A program made the position numbers and the translations under genes. DNA of 64,000 nt from Chamaea fasciata (taxonomy: Eukaryota; Chordata; Aves; Passeriformes; Sylviidae): positions 96,576,640 to 96,640,639 of the forward strand of contig JARCOQ010000001.1 in the NCBI GenBank assembly GCA_029207755.1. The letters run 5' to 3'. Within the stretch, counting starts at the first letter, position 1; the number at the start of each line of letters is the position of its first letter. Shown here piece by piece: positions 32,701-46,759 of the stretch. The notes under the pieces were generated by a model. That model was given only the letters and a program-made list of their open reading frames with translations. It made no database searches and was not told where the DNA came from.

Positions 32701-34542
32701 TCTTCGCATTTTCCCAACATGATGATATTTTTATCTTGTATTTATGTCTCACAGTTGCCAAGTTAGCTGACTCAGGAACACATGTCTGGTCTACTCCCTG
32801 GACAGATCACACTGCTATCTCTGCCAGTCAGGAAGTGGTGAATGCACATGAGGATTAGGGTAGGACCACTAGTAAACATTAGTAGCATATTTTTTAATCA
32901 ACAGGAAATTGCCAGTATAACATATAGCTGGAATGAAATATGGTCTCTCTGGGTTTTGAGCTCTGAGAGGTTAGGAAAACACAGCAAGTAATATGAAAAG
33001 CACATTGATTTTCTGCCATGAGTTCTAACAGAGAACTACCTAGTCACAGCAAAAAAGTGTCCCTGCACAGCAAATCATAGGAATTTAGCCTGAATCCTCA
33101 GACTCTGGAGAGGGGCCAGCTGTAAAGCTCCCCTCAAGTTAAGACTTGAGTCCATTCACTTGGACACAGAGGCTATTTACAGATGCTAAATTTTACTTGG
33201 TGGCAATGTTGCACAAGCCAAAAATAAATCAATTCGTTTTTTTCAACTTCACAAATGTAGTTCACATTTGTTTAAAGCTATGGTTCCCAGGCCTGCCAGT
33301 GACTTCAAGGTAAGATATTTTTGAAAATAGAATAATTACCTTAGCAGGCTTTTGTGTTACACATCTGTTGACACATGCAAATGATGGATACTGTAGTACA
33401 TTTTGGTGTACAATGACTATACTAATCTTCTATGACCAATGAAGTGGTAACCTTTTCAGAAAGAAGAAACAGCCATGCTCCTAAGTGTCCCCTTTACTTT
33501 GAGTACAGAATGTCCATTACAGAATGTTCATCTTGCTGCATAATATAGGTATTTATTTTGTTCTTTGCCTGAAAGACTATGGTTGGAAAATATTTGGTGA
33601 GATCAGTAATACTAGGTTATAGGAGGAATAAGCCATCCAGAAACTTATATAACTGTTGAGATATAATTACTTAAATAATCGGTGTTATACTGTAGTAATT
33701 TCTTCAACTTCCTATTGTAGAAAAATAGTTATTTTTGGACATCATGTCACTCAAATAACTCCATATATATTTTAATAGGGAACTTTGATATGTCAGGAAA
33801 TATAAGGGATCCAATCTACAAACTATACTGGGCTTTGTGACTTTAAGCATCAAATATTATGTGGCATAGAGAATAAAAGGGAAAGAATTTTTTACCATGC
33901 CTTATCTGACATATCTAATAAAGTTAACTTTGGTGGAATTGCATTTGAAGAAATAGAAATGGAACAACATTCCTATTTTGCTGCAGATATTTTTTTCTTG
34001 AAATTCTTTTCACTTTCTTTGATTAACACACATAGTAGTGTTTAGGGCTCCATCAAGAATGGAGTTTATCTCACAATTGCTACTACATAAAATATTTTGG
34101 TTCATATCCTGAAACAGTCTTGGAGTGCAGTCTTGGAGTACTTCTTTCCTCCTTCCCTCCTGCTCCATCCCCCTGCCCCCTCAAGCTATATCAGAAAATG
34201 TGCTCCAAAAGTACACCTAATGCACTTTGATCACTAACAGGTGCTCAGACTAAAGCTACTCCAAAATAAAGGCCCCAGCTGCATGTGTTGTGGACATGAA
34301 GTCCTCAGCACTAGGTGCTGTGCTGTACAAAACTTCATTTATTGTGCTGTACTGCTTCCTAATGCAGTAAAAAACTGTGATGTCATAAAAAAATTAAGAA
34401 CAAAATAGAGTAGAATTGCAGAATATTTGGGTAAAATAATTTTTAAATTTTACACAACTGTGGGGAAGGTATTAGATTTTAAGCTGATGAATTGAGACAG
34501 GGAAAAGCATCTTACTGTTGTTTCAGCTAGCATATCTCATGT
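29749..34542 (+). other. 4.8 kb without recognisable genes or elements
   Basis: AT-rich, single-copy-looking DNA. Minor features are a C-rich tract (30069-30105), T-rich runs near 31880, a TCC-rich patch (32010-32040), and the word TGCTGGGAACTGGGATTGC repeated at 32292 and 32323. The longest open frames are about 100 codons and look random. Confidence 0.5.
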
Positions 34543-35169
34543 CTAAGATAGTGACCCGTTGTATCTGCATATGGTTGAAGAATACACCCAGTGCAGGCAG
34601 CTCAGTGAGCAGCTGCAGTGCAAGTTGCAGGTTGTGCCCTGGGAAATGGCTGGCCCCAGCAATGAGCCTTGACCTGGCACTAACCCTTTGCACAGCTGAG
34701 CGTAATGGGGACTTTGGGGGCAGGCTGGTCCATCACTCAGGGACTCTGGCAACAAATGAAGGACAAAAAGATTCCAGATCCAAAATCTCCATTGGAACAC
34801 ATGCACAGACTGTAAGGAAACAAAAGCCCAACAAAAGGATTTCTTTGTTTGAGGTCCCTCCCAGGTAGCACCAGCACAAGCTTGTTGTTGTGCTGCTGCA
34901 CCACAATAAAAGGCTCGATCATAACTTAAAGGAACCAGGCATCCGTGACTGCTAACAGGAACCCTGGGGGTGAACCAGTGAGGGAAACCTGTCTGTTCAT
35001 CTAAGTGGAATGTGTAGGGAGTCAAGCAGGGCACCTGCTTACTCACTGGAGTCACATGCTTCGATGGGGCTTCGGTCCCAGTGGTAACAGTCTTAGGTGG
35101 TGCAAGCGTGACTACCAGAGCAGCTCCTGGATGGTAAGACAAGAAAGTTTCTTCAACCTCAGTGCACAA
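34543..35169 (-). other. Open frame of 208 codons, origin unknown
   Basis: An uninterrupted minus-strand frame with many Cys, Ser, Pro and aromatic residues but no signal peptide, membrane segment or motif I recognise. It lies directly beside an LTR on the same strand (35246-35736), so it may be proviral interior. A plus-strand ACAATAAAAGG at about 34901 could equally mark an LTR in the other direction. I do not assign a function. Confidence 0.3.
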
Positions 35170-35245
35170 AGGAACCTCATGTTCAGGCTGGGTAGAAAAT
35201 GTGGTATTGCCACTGAAAACCAGGAAATAAAGTCTCTAACTAGTT

Positions 35246-35736
35246 TGTTAGGTTAGAAAGTCAACTTTATTCAGTGTTGAGCTATATGGGGATCCCTCCA
35301 CAAATCATATACATCAGTTATCAAAGATTTTAACTATTTATAGATTTTAGTAAACAAAGGAATTAGTGTTCATTGACTACCAAGTTACTCTGTCTTCTAT
35401 TGGTAATTGATTTCTTGCTTCTCATGCCAATTACTCCACATTTTCCATCTTTTTATTAACCTTTTCCCAGATAGGGAGAATCCCAGTAATTGTCTTAGTT
35501 TCCTCTTCATGTCTGGTTTCTGTAACTTGTCTTTGTGGTTTATAAATTTGGCATCTTTGGTGCCCCGGTCTCAACAATAAATTTCACTTCCAGGATTTGT
35601 TAATTTCCTCTCCCAGATTTGAAGCATGACAGACCCTAAACATTTTTCTAACACGTGGATATCACCCAGAGCTTACTTGTTAACTGCTATCTATTTCATG
35701 GAATAAATCACCCTTCTTGTTGATTATGTCCTAACA
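35246..35736 (-). repeat. LTR-like element, 491 bp
   Basis: The ends form a 7-bp inverted pair, TGTTAGG and CCTAACA. On the minus strand an ACTGAATAAAGTTGAC signal lies about 25 bp from the left end. Flanks CTAGTT and TTTTTC do not match, so it is old or misbounded. Confidence 0.55.
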
Positions 35737-37714
35737 TTTTTCCCCACTGCTGAATAGGGCCCTTTTTAAAGGAATATAACTTGTTTGGTAACAATCTATC
35801 TATTTATTTAGTTATTTATTTTATTTCAGAGGAATAACTACAACAAATAAAAAGGACTGAAGTTTTGAGGTACAGAGTAGCCGAGTATGATTTCCTCTTA
35901 CTAAGAGCAGAAAAAATATTTTGCAAACATTTAAGTGAAGCCAAATATTTTAATGACATCTTATACTGTGGCTTAGCCTCAGCTAACAGGCAAATTCCCA
36001 GCCAGCTGCTTGTTCATCCCCTGTCTTTTCCCCAGGATGGGGCAGAAAATAAAAAGAGCAGGAATGAGAAAGCTTGAAGGTATGTGTAAAGACAGGGAGA
36101 TTGCTTACCAGTCAGTTTTGTGGGCAAAAAAAGTCTTTTTGCGGGTAAAATAACTTAATTTCCAATTAAAATAAAAACATCATCACTAGTTGGAGTAGTG
36201 GGAAGTAAAGACAAACTTTTAAATCTCACCTTTCCTTACCCCTTTCTCAGACACAGTATCACTCCTTCACTCTAGTTTCCTATTAGACCCCTTCTCCCCT
36301 TCAAGTGGTGGAGGCAGATGGGAAATGGTATGCTGCAGTCATGCTGTAACAGTTGTTACTCCTTCCTCCTCACACTTTACGTCTGCAACAGTGAGAGGGT
36401 TCCTTTAGGCTTTTTAATTTATGATTATTCTCTTTGGTAGTTTGTCATTAATGGTTATGTACTGGTTCCGCATGGTCTTCTCTGCTCTGAATATTTGAGA
36501 AGAATAGAAACAAAGAAAGATGATCTATTCACAGGTGTATGTTAATGTGCTTATTTTTAGGCAGGCCAGTGACCATGAAAGCTGATTTATAGCCTTAAAA
36601 ATAAGTATCTGTCTCTACTACCATACAGTGAAATAAATAGTGTAAATTCTTTACTTTTTTTTTCCCCAGCATACCTCTGTTGAGCCTTTGTCATTATCAT
36701 GACATTGATAGCTCATGATTCTCTAGGCCCAGATCTAAACCTTAGGAATGAGGGTTAAGCATGAAAATTAAGCATCCAAATGTGTTAAGCATGTGAGATT
36801 GAACAAATCTACATCTTCATGGTTTTGCTTCTTCTCCTCTTTAAGCGCATTTACACTTATGCATGGAGTGTAGTCCTAGAATATCCAGACTCTAGACACT
36901 GTAATTGTTTCAGGACTGCAACATACATTTATTTAGGAGCATCACATTGCTAACCCAGCTGTTATGGGCCAACCCTGACACACAGTTGAGCCCCATAGAG
37001 CCACTCACTCATTCCCCCATGGTGAGAATATAGAAGTAGGAAAACTTATGGCTTGAGATTGGAGGTCTTAATAGGTAAAGCAAAAACTGTGTGCTAAAGC
37101 AGAACAAAAAAGTTAATTTAGTACTTCCCATCTACAGAGAGACATTTAGCCTTTGCTTGGAAATTAGGACTTCATCACACATAACGGTTACTTGGGAAGA
37201 CAGAGTCCATAACTCCCAGTATCTCCCATCTTTTTTTTCCTCCAGCTTTGTAAGCAGAGCATGACAGTATATATCTGGTTACTTTTCGAATCTGTTGTCA
37301 TTTTGCCTTCTTAGCCCATTGAGGAACACTTTATTAATGATTGAGAAGTTCATAGAAATTATACATAGCGAAATACAGGAAATAAAGAAATGTATGCTAA
37401 GTGGTATAAATAGCCAACACTATCAGCCCTTTAGAATTAATCAATTTGAATCTTCTACAGGACACTTTCTATACTTGGAATAGATAATTTCTATTGTTTG
37501 TGTAATTTGTTCAGTTCTTTCTGCAGGACTTTTCAAGGTTCTGGAAATCCACTTCAGATTTATCTGGCTATTTCAATTTTTTATTTTTAACCCTGTCCAC
37601 TACCATGCTCTACTCACTCACAGAAATGAAAAGAATTGAAACTATATACTGTTCAAAAAGTTTGGCTATTAGAACAGTTGGGGAATTCCTTGTATCAGAG
37701 ACTGAAATATTATA
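35737..37714 (+). other. Unassigned AT-rich DNA
   Basis: No gene or repeat signature. Includes a short TATT-type patch near 35798-35825. Confidence 0.45.
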
Positions 37715-38424
37715 GTTTATGACTTAAACATTTTCATGAAGGACTTTTAAAACTGTATTATAAAAGCTGCAGAGAAGACCACCACATCCTGAATGGGGCT
37801 CTGGGAGGCCCTAAACTCATTTGCTGATGAAGATAGGATAAAGTAACAACTCAAGGCTGGGAACATTCACAAAGCACAAGCCTAATACCTTCAGGGTGAA
37901 GACCACAGCCCCACAGCTATCAGCTGCCAGGCTTTGAACAGACCCTTGCATCAAAGGGTGGGGAGGACAGAGGATTTGGGTGTATAATGGAAAAACCTCT
38001 GGTTAGAGACGCAGTGATCTCCCATCCTCCGATGTGCAGACCAGCTCAGCTGTGGGGCCCTTCACCCACAGAAAGCTGCATCCATGTGAAGGACAGCAGA
38101 GGGGAATGTCATGGCCTGTCAAAAGGCCCCCTGAGAAAAGGTCCCCAGATCCTACACCAGAGGTGATGCAACAGACCCTCAGTGTTGCAAGGGACAGTGT
38201 CAAACTGGCCCCCTACAGGGGAGGCACGTGGGCATTCCCACATGGCCCAAAGTGAATATTAATCAGTGGGATTCTATCCTCTTTGGTGTGTGGTGGCATG
38301 GCGGCTGCAATGAGGGGCCCCCTCACCACCAAGAAGACCGGATGGAGGGGTGCAACGAGATGTCATTGGGACTCTCAGATGGGTGATACGTTTCCACCTA
38401 ACCCCTGTCACTCTCCCTCTGTCC

Positions 38425-39344
38425 TGTCAAGATCCGATTACTAAAGTTATTAGAAATGCCCCATCCTGAATTAAGGTGCAAATGAGACCATATGCCAGTG
38501 ACAATAATATGGATTTTATTTGATAGTAAATATGGGAGAGAAAGCGAGTGAGAAAGAAAGAAATAGGAAATAGATAATGGAGACAGAAAGAGAGTAACAG
38601 GGACAGAACAAGGAAAATACCAGCACTCCATGGATCCCAACGATGTTGTGTTGATCCACTCCAGGTGGTCTTCTTGATGGTGAAGGTTCCCCTGAAAAGC
38701 ATAGAATCTGATGGGTTAATATATGCTCAGGCCAGGTAGTAAAATACAGGCACCTCCCTGGGGCAGGGGAGTTTGCCATTGTCTCTTGTAACAGACTATG
38801 GGTTTATTGCACCACATGCAATTCTGTGGTGCAAGGTCTCAGGAATGACTCTGGGGGATGCTTTGGGGGGCCTTTGATGGATTAAGGCACTTCCTCAGCT
38901 GCCTCTCACCTGAATGTCCTGTGGATGTGGCCTTCCTGGGGCTAGTGGTCCCATAGCCAGTTTGTGTAAGGGAGGATGGGTTCATAGGCCCTGAGCAGAG
39001 GTAACAACACACTGAAACTTCCTCCCCCCATCATGGCTGGGGAGGAAATATGTACAAACCTGCTCCCAGCAAATGGGTCTGTGGGCTATGGCCTCCCCCA
39101 TCCCAAAGCAAGTCAAAGATGATTCTCAGCAGACCTGCTGGGTTTGGCTAACATTCCTTTCCTTGTTTACTTGTTTGTTTCAGGTGATGGAAGAACAGGT
39201 TTTCCCTTTATCTAATCTCTGTAGTTTGACTTACAGTCCAAAGTACCAGTCAGGCATCTTCAGGGAGGATTCTTTGGTTGTAGCATCTTTATAGAGTTTT
39301 TGTTATAATGAGCAAAACTTTGTATGAATGCTTGAGGCATGACA
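38425..39344 (-). repeat. Same-family LTR nested in inverted orientation
   Basis: On the minus strand it reads TGTCATGCCTCAAGC to GATCTTGACA. Flanks are TGTCC (38420-38424) and TGTGC (39345-39349), a 5-bp duplication with one change. The pre-insertion site is seen intact in the copy at 43722-45001 (CTCTGTCCACCACC). AATAAA lies on the minus strand at about 38517. Confidence 0.85.
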
Positions 39345-39368
39345 TGTGCCCCACCCTCCACGCACACT

Positions 39369-39735
<367 letters not shown>

Positions 39736-39858
39736 AAGTCTTTTAATATTAAATAAAATATATCCATTTTTTTTGGCACCAACATCTAACCTTGTTTGTT
39801 TTGAATCTCGTTTTTGGGTATATTTTGAACCTTCGAAGTTCTTTCTGTTTTATACAGT

Positions 39859-40020
39859 GACCTAATTTTCTTTGTTCTTCTGAGTTTAAACCAGATTGCA
39901 ACACCTTGTTAAATATTTAAAGAAAGAGAAAATAGCACATTAGTTTGAAGACTCTCTCAAATTTGTTGTTGGGAATAGGACAGAATGCTAACTTCTGAAA
40001 TCTTTCTGTTTTTTGGGTTG

Positions 40021-40052
<32 letters not shown>

Positions 40053-40932
40053 TATCTATCTGTGAGGGCAACATCCAACAAGGATGTGTGTGAAGTTGTT
40101 AATTAGCTGGTAATAAGAATATAAAGTTTACCTTTTCAACTCTGGTTTATTTGAATTGTCTGGAGGTTTGGGGATGCCTTTAGAGTCAGGGTTATTCATT
40201 CTAAGTTATAGCAAACTCAAAAGAATTTCTTTAATATAGAAATTGGGTAAGAAATTTATCAAGAGCAAGGTATGCCATGAGCTTGTCAGTATTCCCTAGA
40301 TTGGACTGAGTTGGGAACTTCCACAAGGACATCCTTTTTTGTAGTATTAAGGCATTCCTTTCTTGCTGAAATTGAAAATCTAAAATATACTATTTGAAAT
40401 TAAAAAAAAAACAAAAACAAACAACCCAAATCAAACCACAAAACTCCAAGAAATTCTGAAACTCTGAACTGTAAAAGGTTTTATGCTGCTGCTAAAAGAT
40501 AAGGAAAAACTTTGAGGTAATTCCAATTTCATTTGTCTTCAGACTCTGGTTGGTTTGTTTTGGAATTTTTTTGTTTGTTTGTTTTTTTGGGGTTTTTTTT
40601 TGTTTTTTTGTTTTTTGTTTTTTTAAGAATGGGAGAAAGTGGAGGATTCATGGATTATAAGACCTATTTCATTTGATCTCAAAGGAAACTTCAAGAGACG
40701 TCATGTTAATTTCCCAGTACTTCATATGAAATCTGTAACAGAAGCCTGTAATTCCTGATATCTAAGTCAATGCTTTAAAAACATGACTGTTTTTTACATT
40801 TTATGCCCATCTGCTGCCTACCCAAGTAAAATCTCGTGATTTTGAGACAATTTCAACCTAGGACGGTGTCTGCTTTCAATTGGCTGAGTATAGACATATG
40901 TGGTCGTGTAAATTACCAGTTGAATATATCTT
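39859..40932 (+). other. Unassigned DNA with homopolymer runs
   Basis: Contains T29 at 40021-40049 and a T/G-rich patch at 40567-40625. No gene seen. Confidence 0.45.
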
Positions 40933-41650
40933 TGTCTTGGTTTGGGAAGACAGGTATTTGCCAGGTAAAATTACAATCAGAGGCTCTTTGGCAAAGATTT
41001 GGGAAATAGGAATAGCAGTTCTTTATTAGTATGTATTACAAAGCAAACAAACACAAAAAAAACCTCCCCCCCCCCCCCCCCCCCAAACAACTACAGCATT
41101 AATGACAAACGACAACAGTACCAAGAACCTTGAGGGCTTTGTTTCACAAAACCCAGGGCAGTTTGATTTCGGTGTCCCTGCAGGATTTTCAGAGCACCAA
41201 GCTGAAACAGTGGAAAAGTCCCGGGCTGGTAGCTGGGATGGCAGAGTGTCCCGGCAGGCAGGGGCAGGATGTCCTGGCAGCGCAGGGGGTGCAGGGTCAC
41301 GCTGTAGCAAGACGAGCAGCGCCGAAGAAAACCGAAGGAGAGGTAGGGCCTGGACCAGCTCCCCGCGGGTGGCCGGGAAAACTCTGGATTCAGGCCGAAC
41401 CGGTGATAGTAGATCTCCCAGGACTGGATCCCTTTGGCCACAGTGAAACTTCTCTAGCTAGCAACAGCCGTTCTCCCCTCGGCGTGCTTTGCGGCGGCTG
41501 AGCTCCTCGAGGAGCGGCAGACACGCGTTTCTCCGAACGCCGGAAAAAAAAAAGAAAAGCCGGCAGCTGCCTCAAGCTTTGTCTTTTACTTGCGTTATTT
41601 TTCCCTTTCACCTTTGTTTACTTCTTTGTTTCGGTTAAAAGTATCCAACA
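40933..41650 (-). repeat. Solo LTR, ERVL LTR family
   Basis: On the minus strand TGTTGGATACTT to CCAAGACA (718 bp). Same family as 3726-4643. It holds a run of 19 C at 41066-41084 that the other copies lack, and a GC-rich part at 41220-41560. Flanks ATCTT and CTTGG do not match. Confidence 0.8.
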
Positions 41651-42644
41651 CTTGGTCTCTTTGGTAACTTGTGGGGAAAAAATTCTTTAGAGAAAGAAGG
41701 AACAAACTTAACCCTCAACAATCTTGATTATAAAATTTGCCAAATTACATTCAACCATAATTATATATTTGTAATAAGAGTAATCAAGTTAAAATATTAA
41801 GAAAGAAAAAATAGCATTTGTCACCAATGCTAAGTTTGAAAAGACTGTTAGATTAAGTCTGCATTTACACTTGCTGCTGAAGACAGACACACCTTAAAAA
41901 TCCTTAATTTTTAGCTTGCTTGCATCAAGTGACATGAAAGTTATGATAACAGCTTCTGTAGGTAGCAGACATCTCATCCCATAGTACTGTTTCTTGCAGA
42001 ATTACTAGTACTTATTTTTCTTTTGTGTGTGTGTGATTCATATATCTACTGTGATGAAGAAGTAATATGTTTGAATATATATATATACCTATATATTAAA
42101 GAAAACTTTTTAAAGTGATGGAATAAAGTAAAAGCTTTGGCACTCCTTTGTATTAGAATGCCTGCCACTAAGTGCAGTACATTAGATATAAATTCATTTT
42201 ATCTTTGATGGAAAAATAATTTTGGCTTTGTTAGAGGTACTAAGGGAAGGGAGGACAGAAGAAACAAGAGTATGGTGACCTTTAGGTGTGGATTTCAAAA
42301 GCATCTAAGGGATTTCAGTAAATAACTTTCAAGTGTCAAAATCAATTGAAATTTTGTGTCCTTAAACATATTTTTTAAAAATGATGCCTTACTTCACTGA
42401 AGTCCTGATTTAGTAAAGCAAAGATGGTTTATTAGTTAAGTGCTAATAGTATTGCTTTTTGGTCTTAATACTACTACTTCCCAATCTTCAAGGAAATTTC
42501 ACTTACTGAAGACTTATATTTATTATCTTCATAATTTTTGACTGTTATTTGTGTGTGATTTTGTGTGTGTGATTTCTTTAGACACTGAGAACTTTCCTAT
42601 CCAGTATTCACTGTGAAATCAGAAATGTATGTGACTTTCCAGTC
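41651..42644 (+). other. Unassigned AT-rich DNA
   Basis: Short TG and AT dinucleotide runs near 42027, 42078 and 42560. No gene or element recognised. Confidence 0.45.
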
Positions 42645-43590
42645 CTGTTCAAAATTTTTCAGTCCTGTTCAATATTGATGATCTGGATGAGGGGATCGAG
42701 TGCACCTGTAGTAAATTTGCAGATGACACTAAACTGGATAAGAGTGTTGATCTGCTGTAGGAAGGCTCTGCAGAGGGATCTGGATAGGCTGGATTGAAAG
42801 GCTGAGGCCAATGATATGAGGTTTAGCAAGACAAATGCTAGATTCTACATGTCAGCCACAACAACCGCATGCAGGGTTACAGGCTTGGGGAAGAGTAGCT
42901 GGAAAGATGCTTATCATAAAAGGACATGGGAGTTCTGGTTGGCACCCAGCTGAATGTGAGCCAGTGTGCTCAGGTGGCCAAGAAGGTTGATGACATCCTG
43001 ACCTGTATCAGCAGGTCTAGGGAAGTGACTCTCCCCTTTTACTCAGACTGGTTAGGCCACACCTTGCGTAACTCTGTCCAGTTTTGAGCCCCTCACTGCA
43101 AGAAGGACATTGAGGTGCTGTAGCATTTCCAGAGGAGAGCAATGGAGAGCAATGGAGCTGATAGGGGGTCTAGATGGTAAGCCCTATGAAGAACAGCTAA
43201 GGGAGCTTAGGGTTGTTTAGTCTGGAGAAAAGGATGCCCAGGGGTGACCTTATCACTCTCTACAACTGCCTGAAAGGAGGTTGTAGCCACAGGAGAATCA
43301 GCCTCTTCTCCAGGTAACAAGTGAGAAGACAAGAGGAGCCTTAGGCTGTTTCAGGGGAAGTTCAGGCTGGACATTGGGAATAATTTCTTCTCACAGGGTG
43401 TAATCAAGCATTGCAACAAGCAGCTCAGGGCAGAGTCATTGTCCTTGAAGCTATGTAAGAACAGAATGGACATGACACTTAGTGCCCATGGTCTAGTTGA
43501 TACGGTGATGTGCGGTCAAATGTTGGTATCCATGATCTCCAAAGTCTTTTCCAACATAATTGATTCTGTGATTCTGTGATTCTTCAGCAT
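42645..43590 (+). mobile_element. CR1 LINE, 3' 950 bp
   Basis: Begins in the reverse transcriptase C-terminal part, with the catalytic box F-A-D-D-T-K-L at 42716-42736, continues through the CR1 3' region and ends in the typical tandem tail ATTCTGTGATTCTGTGATTC. It is full of stops. The 5' end is truncated, as is usual for CR1. Confidence 0.95.
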
Positions 43591-43834
43591 TTCAGTTTAC
43601 AGTCTCATCAGATTGATCCAGCTAGTCTGACTGTGAAGCTCTTGAATTACCATAGTGTTACGATCCAAATTAATACAAAAGACCAAAGGAAACTAAGCTT
43701 CTATAAATAAAGTGGATGAAACCCAGAAAGTTTTGAAATATACTCAAAAAACATGGCTAAAACCAAAGAAGGTTAGATGTTGGTGCCAGACAACTTGATA
43801 TATTTTATTTAATAGTAAAAGACTTTAAGAGAAA

Positions 43835-43852
43835 GAAGAAAGAAAGAAAGAA

Positions 43853-43908
<56 letters not shown>

Positions 43909-43957
43909 GAGAAAGGAAGAGAGAAAGGAAGAGAGAAAGGAAGAGAGAAAGAGAGAA

Positions 43958-44021
<64 letters not shown>

Positions 44022-44054
44022 AGAAAGAAAGAAAGAAAGAAGAAAGAAGAAGAA
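43835..44054 (+). repeat. GAAA/GAGAAA microsatellite
   Basis: Purine-only tract of GAAA, AGGAAGAG and GAGA units, the strand complement of the tract at 39369-39735 at the same site in the LTR. Confidence 0.95.
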
Positions 44055-44262
44055 GGGAAGGGAAGGGAAGGGAAGGGAAGGGAAGGGAAGGGAAGGGAAG
44101 GGAAGGGAAGGGAAGGGAAGGGAAGGGAAGGGAAGGGAAGGGAAGGGAAGGGAAGGGAAGGGAAGGGAAGGGAAGGAAGGGAAGGGAAGGGAAGGGAAGG
44201 GAAGGGAAGGGAAGGGAAGGGAAGGGAAGGGAAGGGAAGGGAAGGAAGGGAAGGGAAGGGAA
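44055..44262 (+). repeat. GGGAA (AAGGG) pentamer microsatellite
   Basis: About 40 units of GGGAA, with two interruptions of one unit shortened to GGAA near 44174 and 44244. It directly extends the GAAA tract. The other LTR copies have no pentamer part. Confidence 0.95.
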
Positions 44263-45001
44263 GTTAAGTTCCTGGGAGGTGGTGGACAGAGAGAGGGCAA
44301 CCTGGATTAGGTAGGAAGATATCACCCTTCTGTGAATCCCAAGGAAATCTTGTTGCTCCCCTCCATCTGGTCTTCTTGGTGGTGAGAGTCTCTCACCTCC
44401 TGCTGCCAAAGAGTATAGAATTCAATGTATTAATATACATTTGGTCCAGGCGGGAACGCCGACATACCTCCCATGCAGGGAGCCAGTTTGACACTGTCCC
44501 TTGCAACACTGTGGATCTGTTGCATCATGTTTTGGTGCTCTGGTGCAGGGTCTAAGGACTCCTTTGGGGGGTGGGGGGTCCTTTGATGGGTCAGAACACC
44601 CTTTCTGATGTCCTTCACGTGGATATGGCTTTTCCTGGGGTGAAGGGGCCCCAGAGCTGAGCTCCTCTGCACAACAGAGGATGGGTGTTCACTGCCTCTG
44701 GCCAGAGACTTTTTTACCATCCAAAACTTCTCCTCCCTACTCCTTTACTGTAGGGGTCTGTTCGAAGCCTGACAGCTGATAGCCCTGGGGCTGTGGTCTC
44801 CACCTTGAGGGTGCAAAGCCTGATCCCTCTGTGAATGTATTCTTCTTCCCCCAGCCCAGACCTGAGTCACTTTATCTTGTCTCCATCAAGGAGCAGCGTA
44901 AGGCCTTAGTCAGGGCTTAGTGGTCTTCAGTTTCTGTTACACAGTTTTGCTATAATAGGCAAAAGTCCTTCATGAAGATATTTAAGCCATAACTTACAAC
45001 A

Positions 45002-46759
45002 TTTCAGTCTCCAACCCATCATTGCATGCCAATTGGGCTAGACCAAGAAAAGGTCAAGTGGAAAAAGCATATCCCTTATTTTCTGGTATATTTCTGTTTC
45101 GTTAGGCCACCCTTATCTGTTTTGATCAAAAATACAGCTTTATATTTTTGAACATGTTTGGACTATGAACCAATAAGAAATTTACAGAAATTAAATCTAC
45201 ACAAGATTTTATAGAAAATTCTCACAAAAATATTTTTAAAAACTTGTGGGGTTCTTAGATTCATGTCACAAGTTGGTTTTGGTTTTTTGTTTCCTTCCCA
45301 GCATCAGAAGTCAATGAGAAGGCAGATGTAGTATGTGCTTTTTGAATTGTATTTAATTTCCCTTAAATAAAATCAGAATCTTATTTTAATGACTAATCAG
45401 CAAGAAAAAACCCAACTAGATTATCATAGAATACATACAGATAGTAAGGACATTCTTAATTTTATAATCCAGAATGCCTCTGAGTGATTTAGAGTACTAC
45501 ATTCTGTAGCAGGGTGTCTTGCTGCATACTTGCCCAGTAGGTGACACTGACCCATATAAAGTAGGAAAGCCAGGGGCTGCAGCCATTTTCTTATTGTATT
45601 GGAGACAATATGATGCTAGACCATTCTGAGATCTGTGATCTATTTTAATTGGTGAACAGCATTAAACATAGTAAATATTTTAATTAATATTGCTAAAAAT
45701 ATTTTCAAAATACTTATTAAAACCCCTTTAACTGGCAAAGTTTTGTCCTTTTAATATACCTCTCTCCATGCTCATTCATGCAGAACTAACCACAATACAG
45801 CCCTTATTTTGGACAAATTGGAGCCCAAATACTCTCCTTCTGCTTCAGAGTATTTTCTTCATTATTTTCACTCCAGTCAGGCATTTTGTCATCTAAAATT
45901 CTTCCTGATGTATCTCACACCTATACCCTCATAATGGTAGATTATATCTTTCAGGGACTCTCCCACAGCAGATGAACTCTGAAAGGTGACTTCCTAAAGA
46001 ATTCTACCTACAATGGAATTTTGTGATTTTTCTGTAAAAAGTAAGGGTTTTTTAAAAGACCTTTCCTTCACACCAAGCCTTGAGATCTAAGCAGGAGCCT
46101 TTCTGGATTGTGCTTTAGTACAGATTCCACAACAGAAGTTTAGTAAGGAATTCTGTGAGTAGTTGGTGAGACAGAATAACAACCCCTGTACATTCTGAGG
46201 AGGAAAACAAATATTTGCCATGAATATATGGGTATGTTTCACTTAGGCTAGCCTGAAATGCTAAGAGCTAAAAGGTATTTGTACACATTGATTTAGGCTA
46301 ATGAGTATGTTTTCAGGAATTTAAATTTTCACAGACTATCCCATCCCCTGGATTATTTCCACACAGGCATGCAGTACAATCAGGAGTACTTTTGCAAGTT
46401 TAGGGACCATATTTGCAGGTCTGCATCCCCTATAAAGGTTGGACAGAGGGCTGTGTGGAAGCAATAGTGCTGTATGCACACAGATATGCTCAGATCAGCT
46501 ATTACAAAGTACAACAAGCAGAATGGGCAGAAGAGGAACACTTCATGCAATGTATAGTGGCATACATTTTTCTGCTGTTAATCTCACAACTAGAAATAAT
46601 CTAGGTAGCTCATTTGGACGTCACAGTGAACACCTGAGACAGAACAGGGAATTTGCCATGGTTTTGTGTTATCCTAAAGTTTTAGCTTTCAAGTTTTTCA
46701 GATTTGTGTTGCCTACGGGTGTCATTCTGAGCCTCATATTAAGTGTTAGTAAGCTCTCT
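45002..46759 (+). other. Unassigned AT-rich DNA
   Basis: No recognisable gene or repeat. Confidence 0.45.

Larger units (their letters stand above)
43722..45001 (-). repeat. LTR of family X, intact copy with microsatellites
   Basis: Runs on the minus strand from about 45001 to 43722 and matches both halves of 37715-39858, and the nested 38425-39344. AATAAA lies on the minus strand near 43810. The 430-bp microsatellite occupies 43835-44262. The ends are approximate. Confidence 0.75.

Noticed and set aside
42645..43590. Possible gene from long similarity to reverse transcriptase
   Set aside because: CR1 3' region with many stops and the typical tandem tail, so a dead LINE fragment.
43809..44409. 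Open frames of 163 and 194 codons on the minus strand
   Set aside because: Repeat-derived Leu-Pro-Phe-Ser strings from GGGAA and GAAA units, not a protein.
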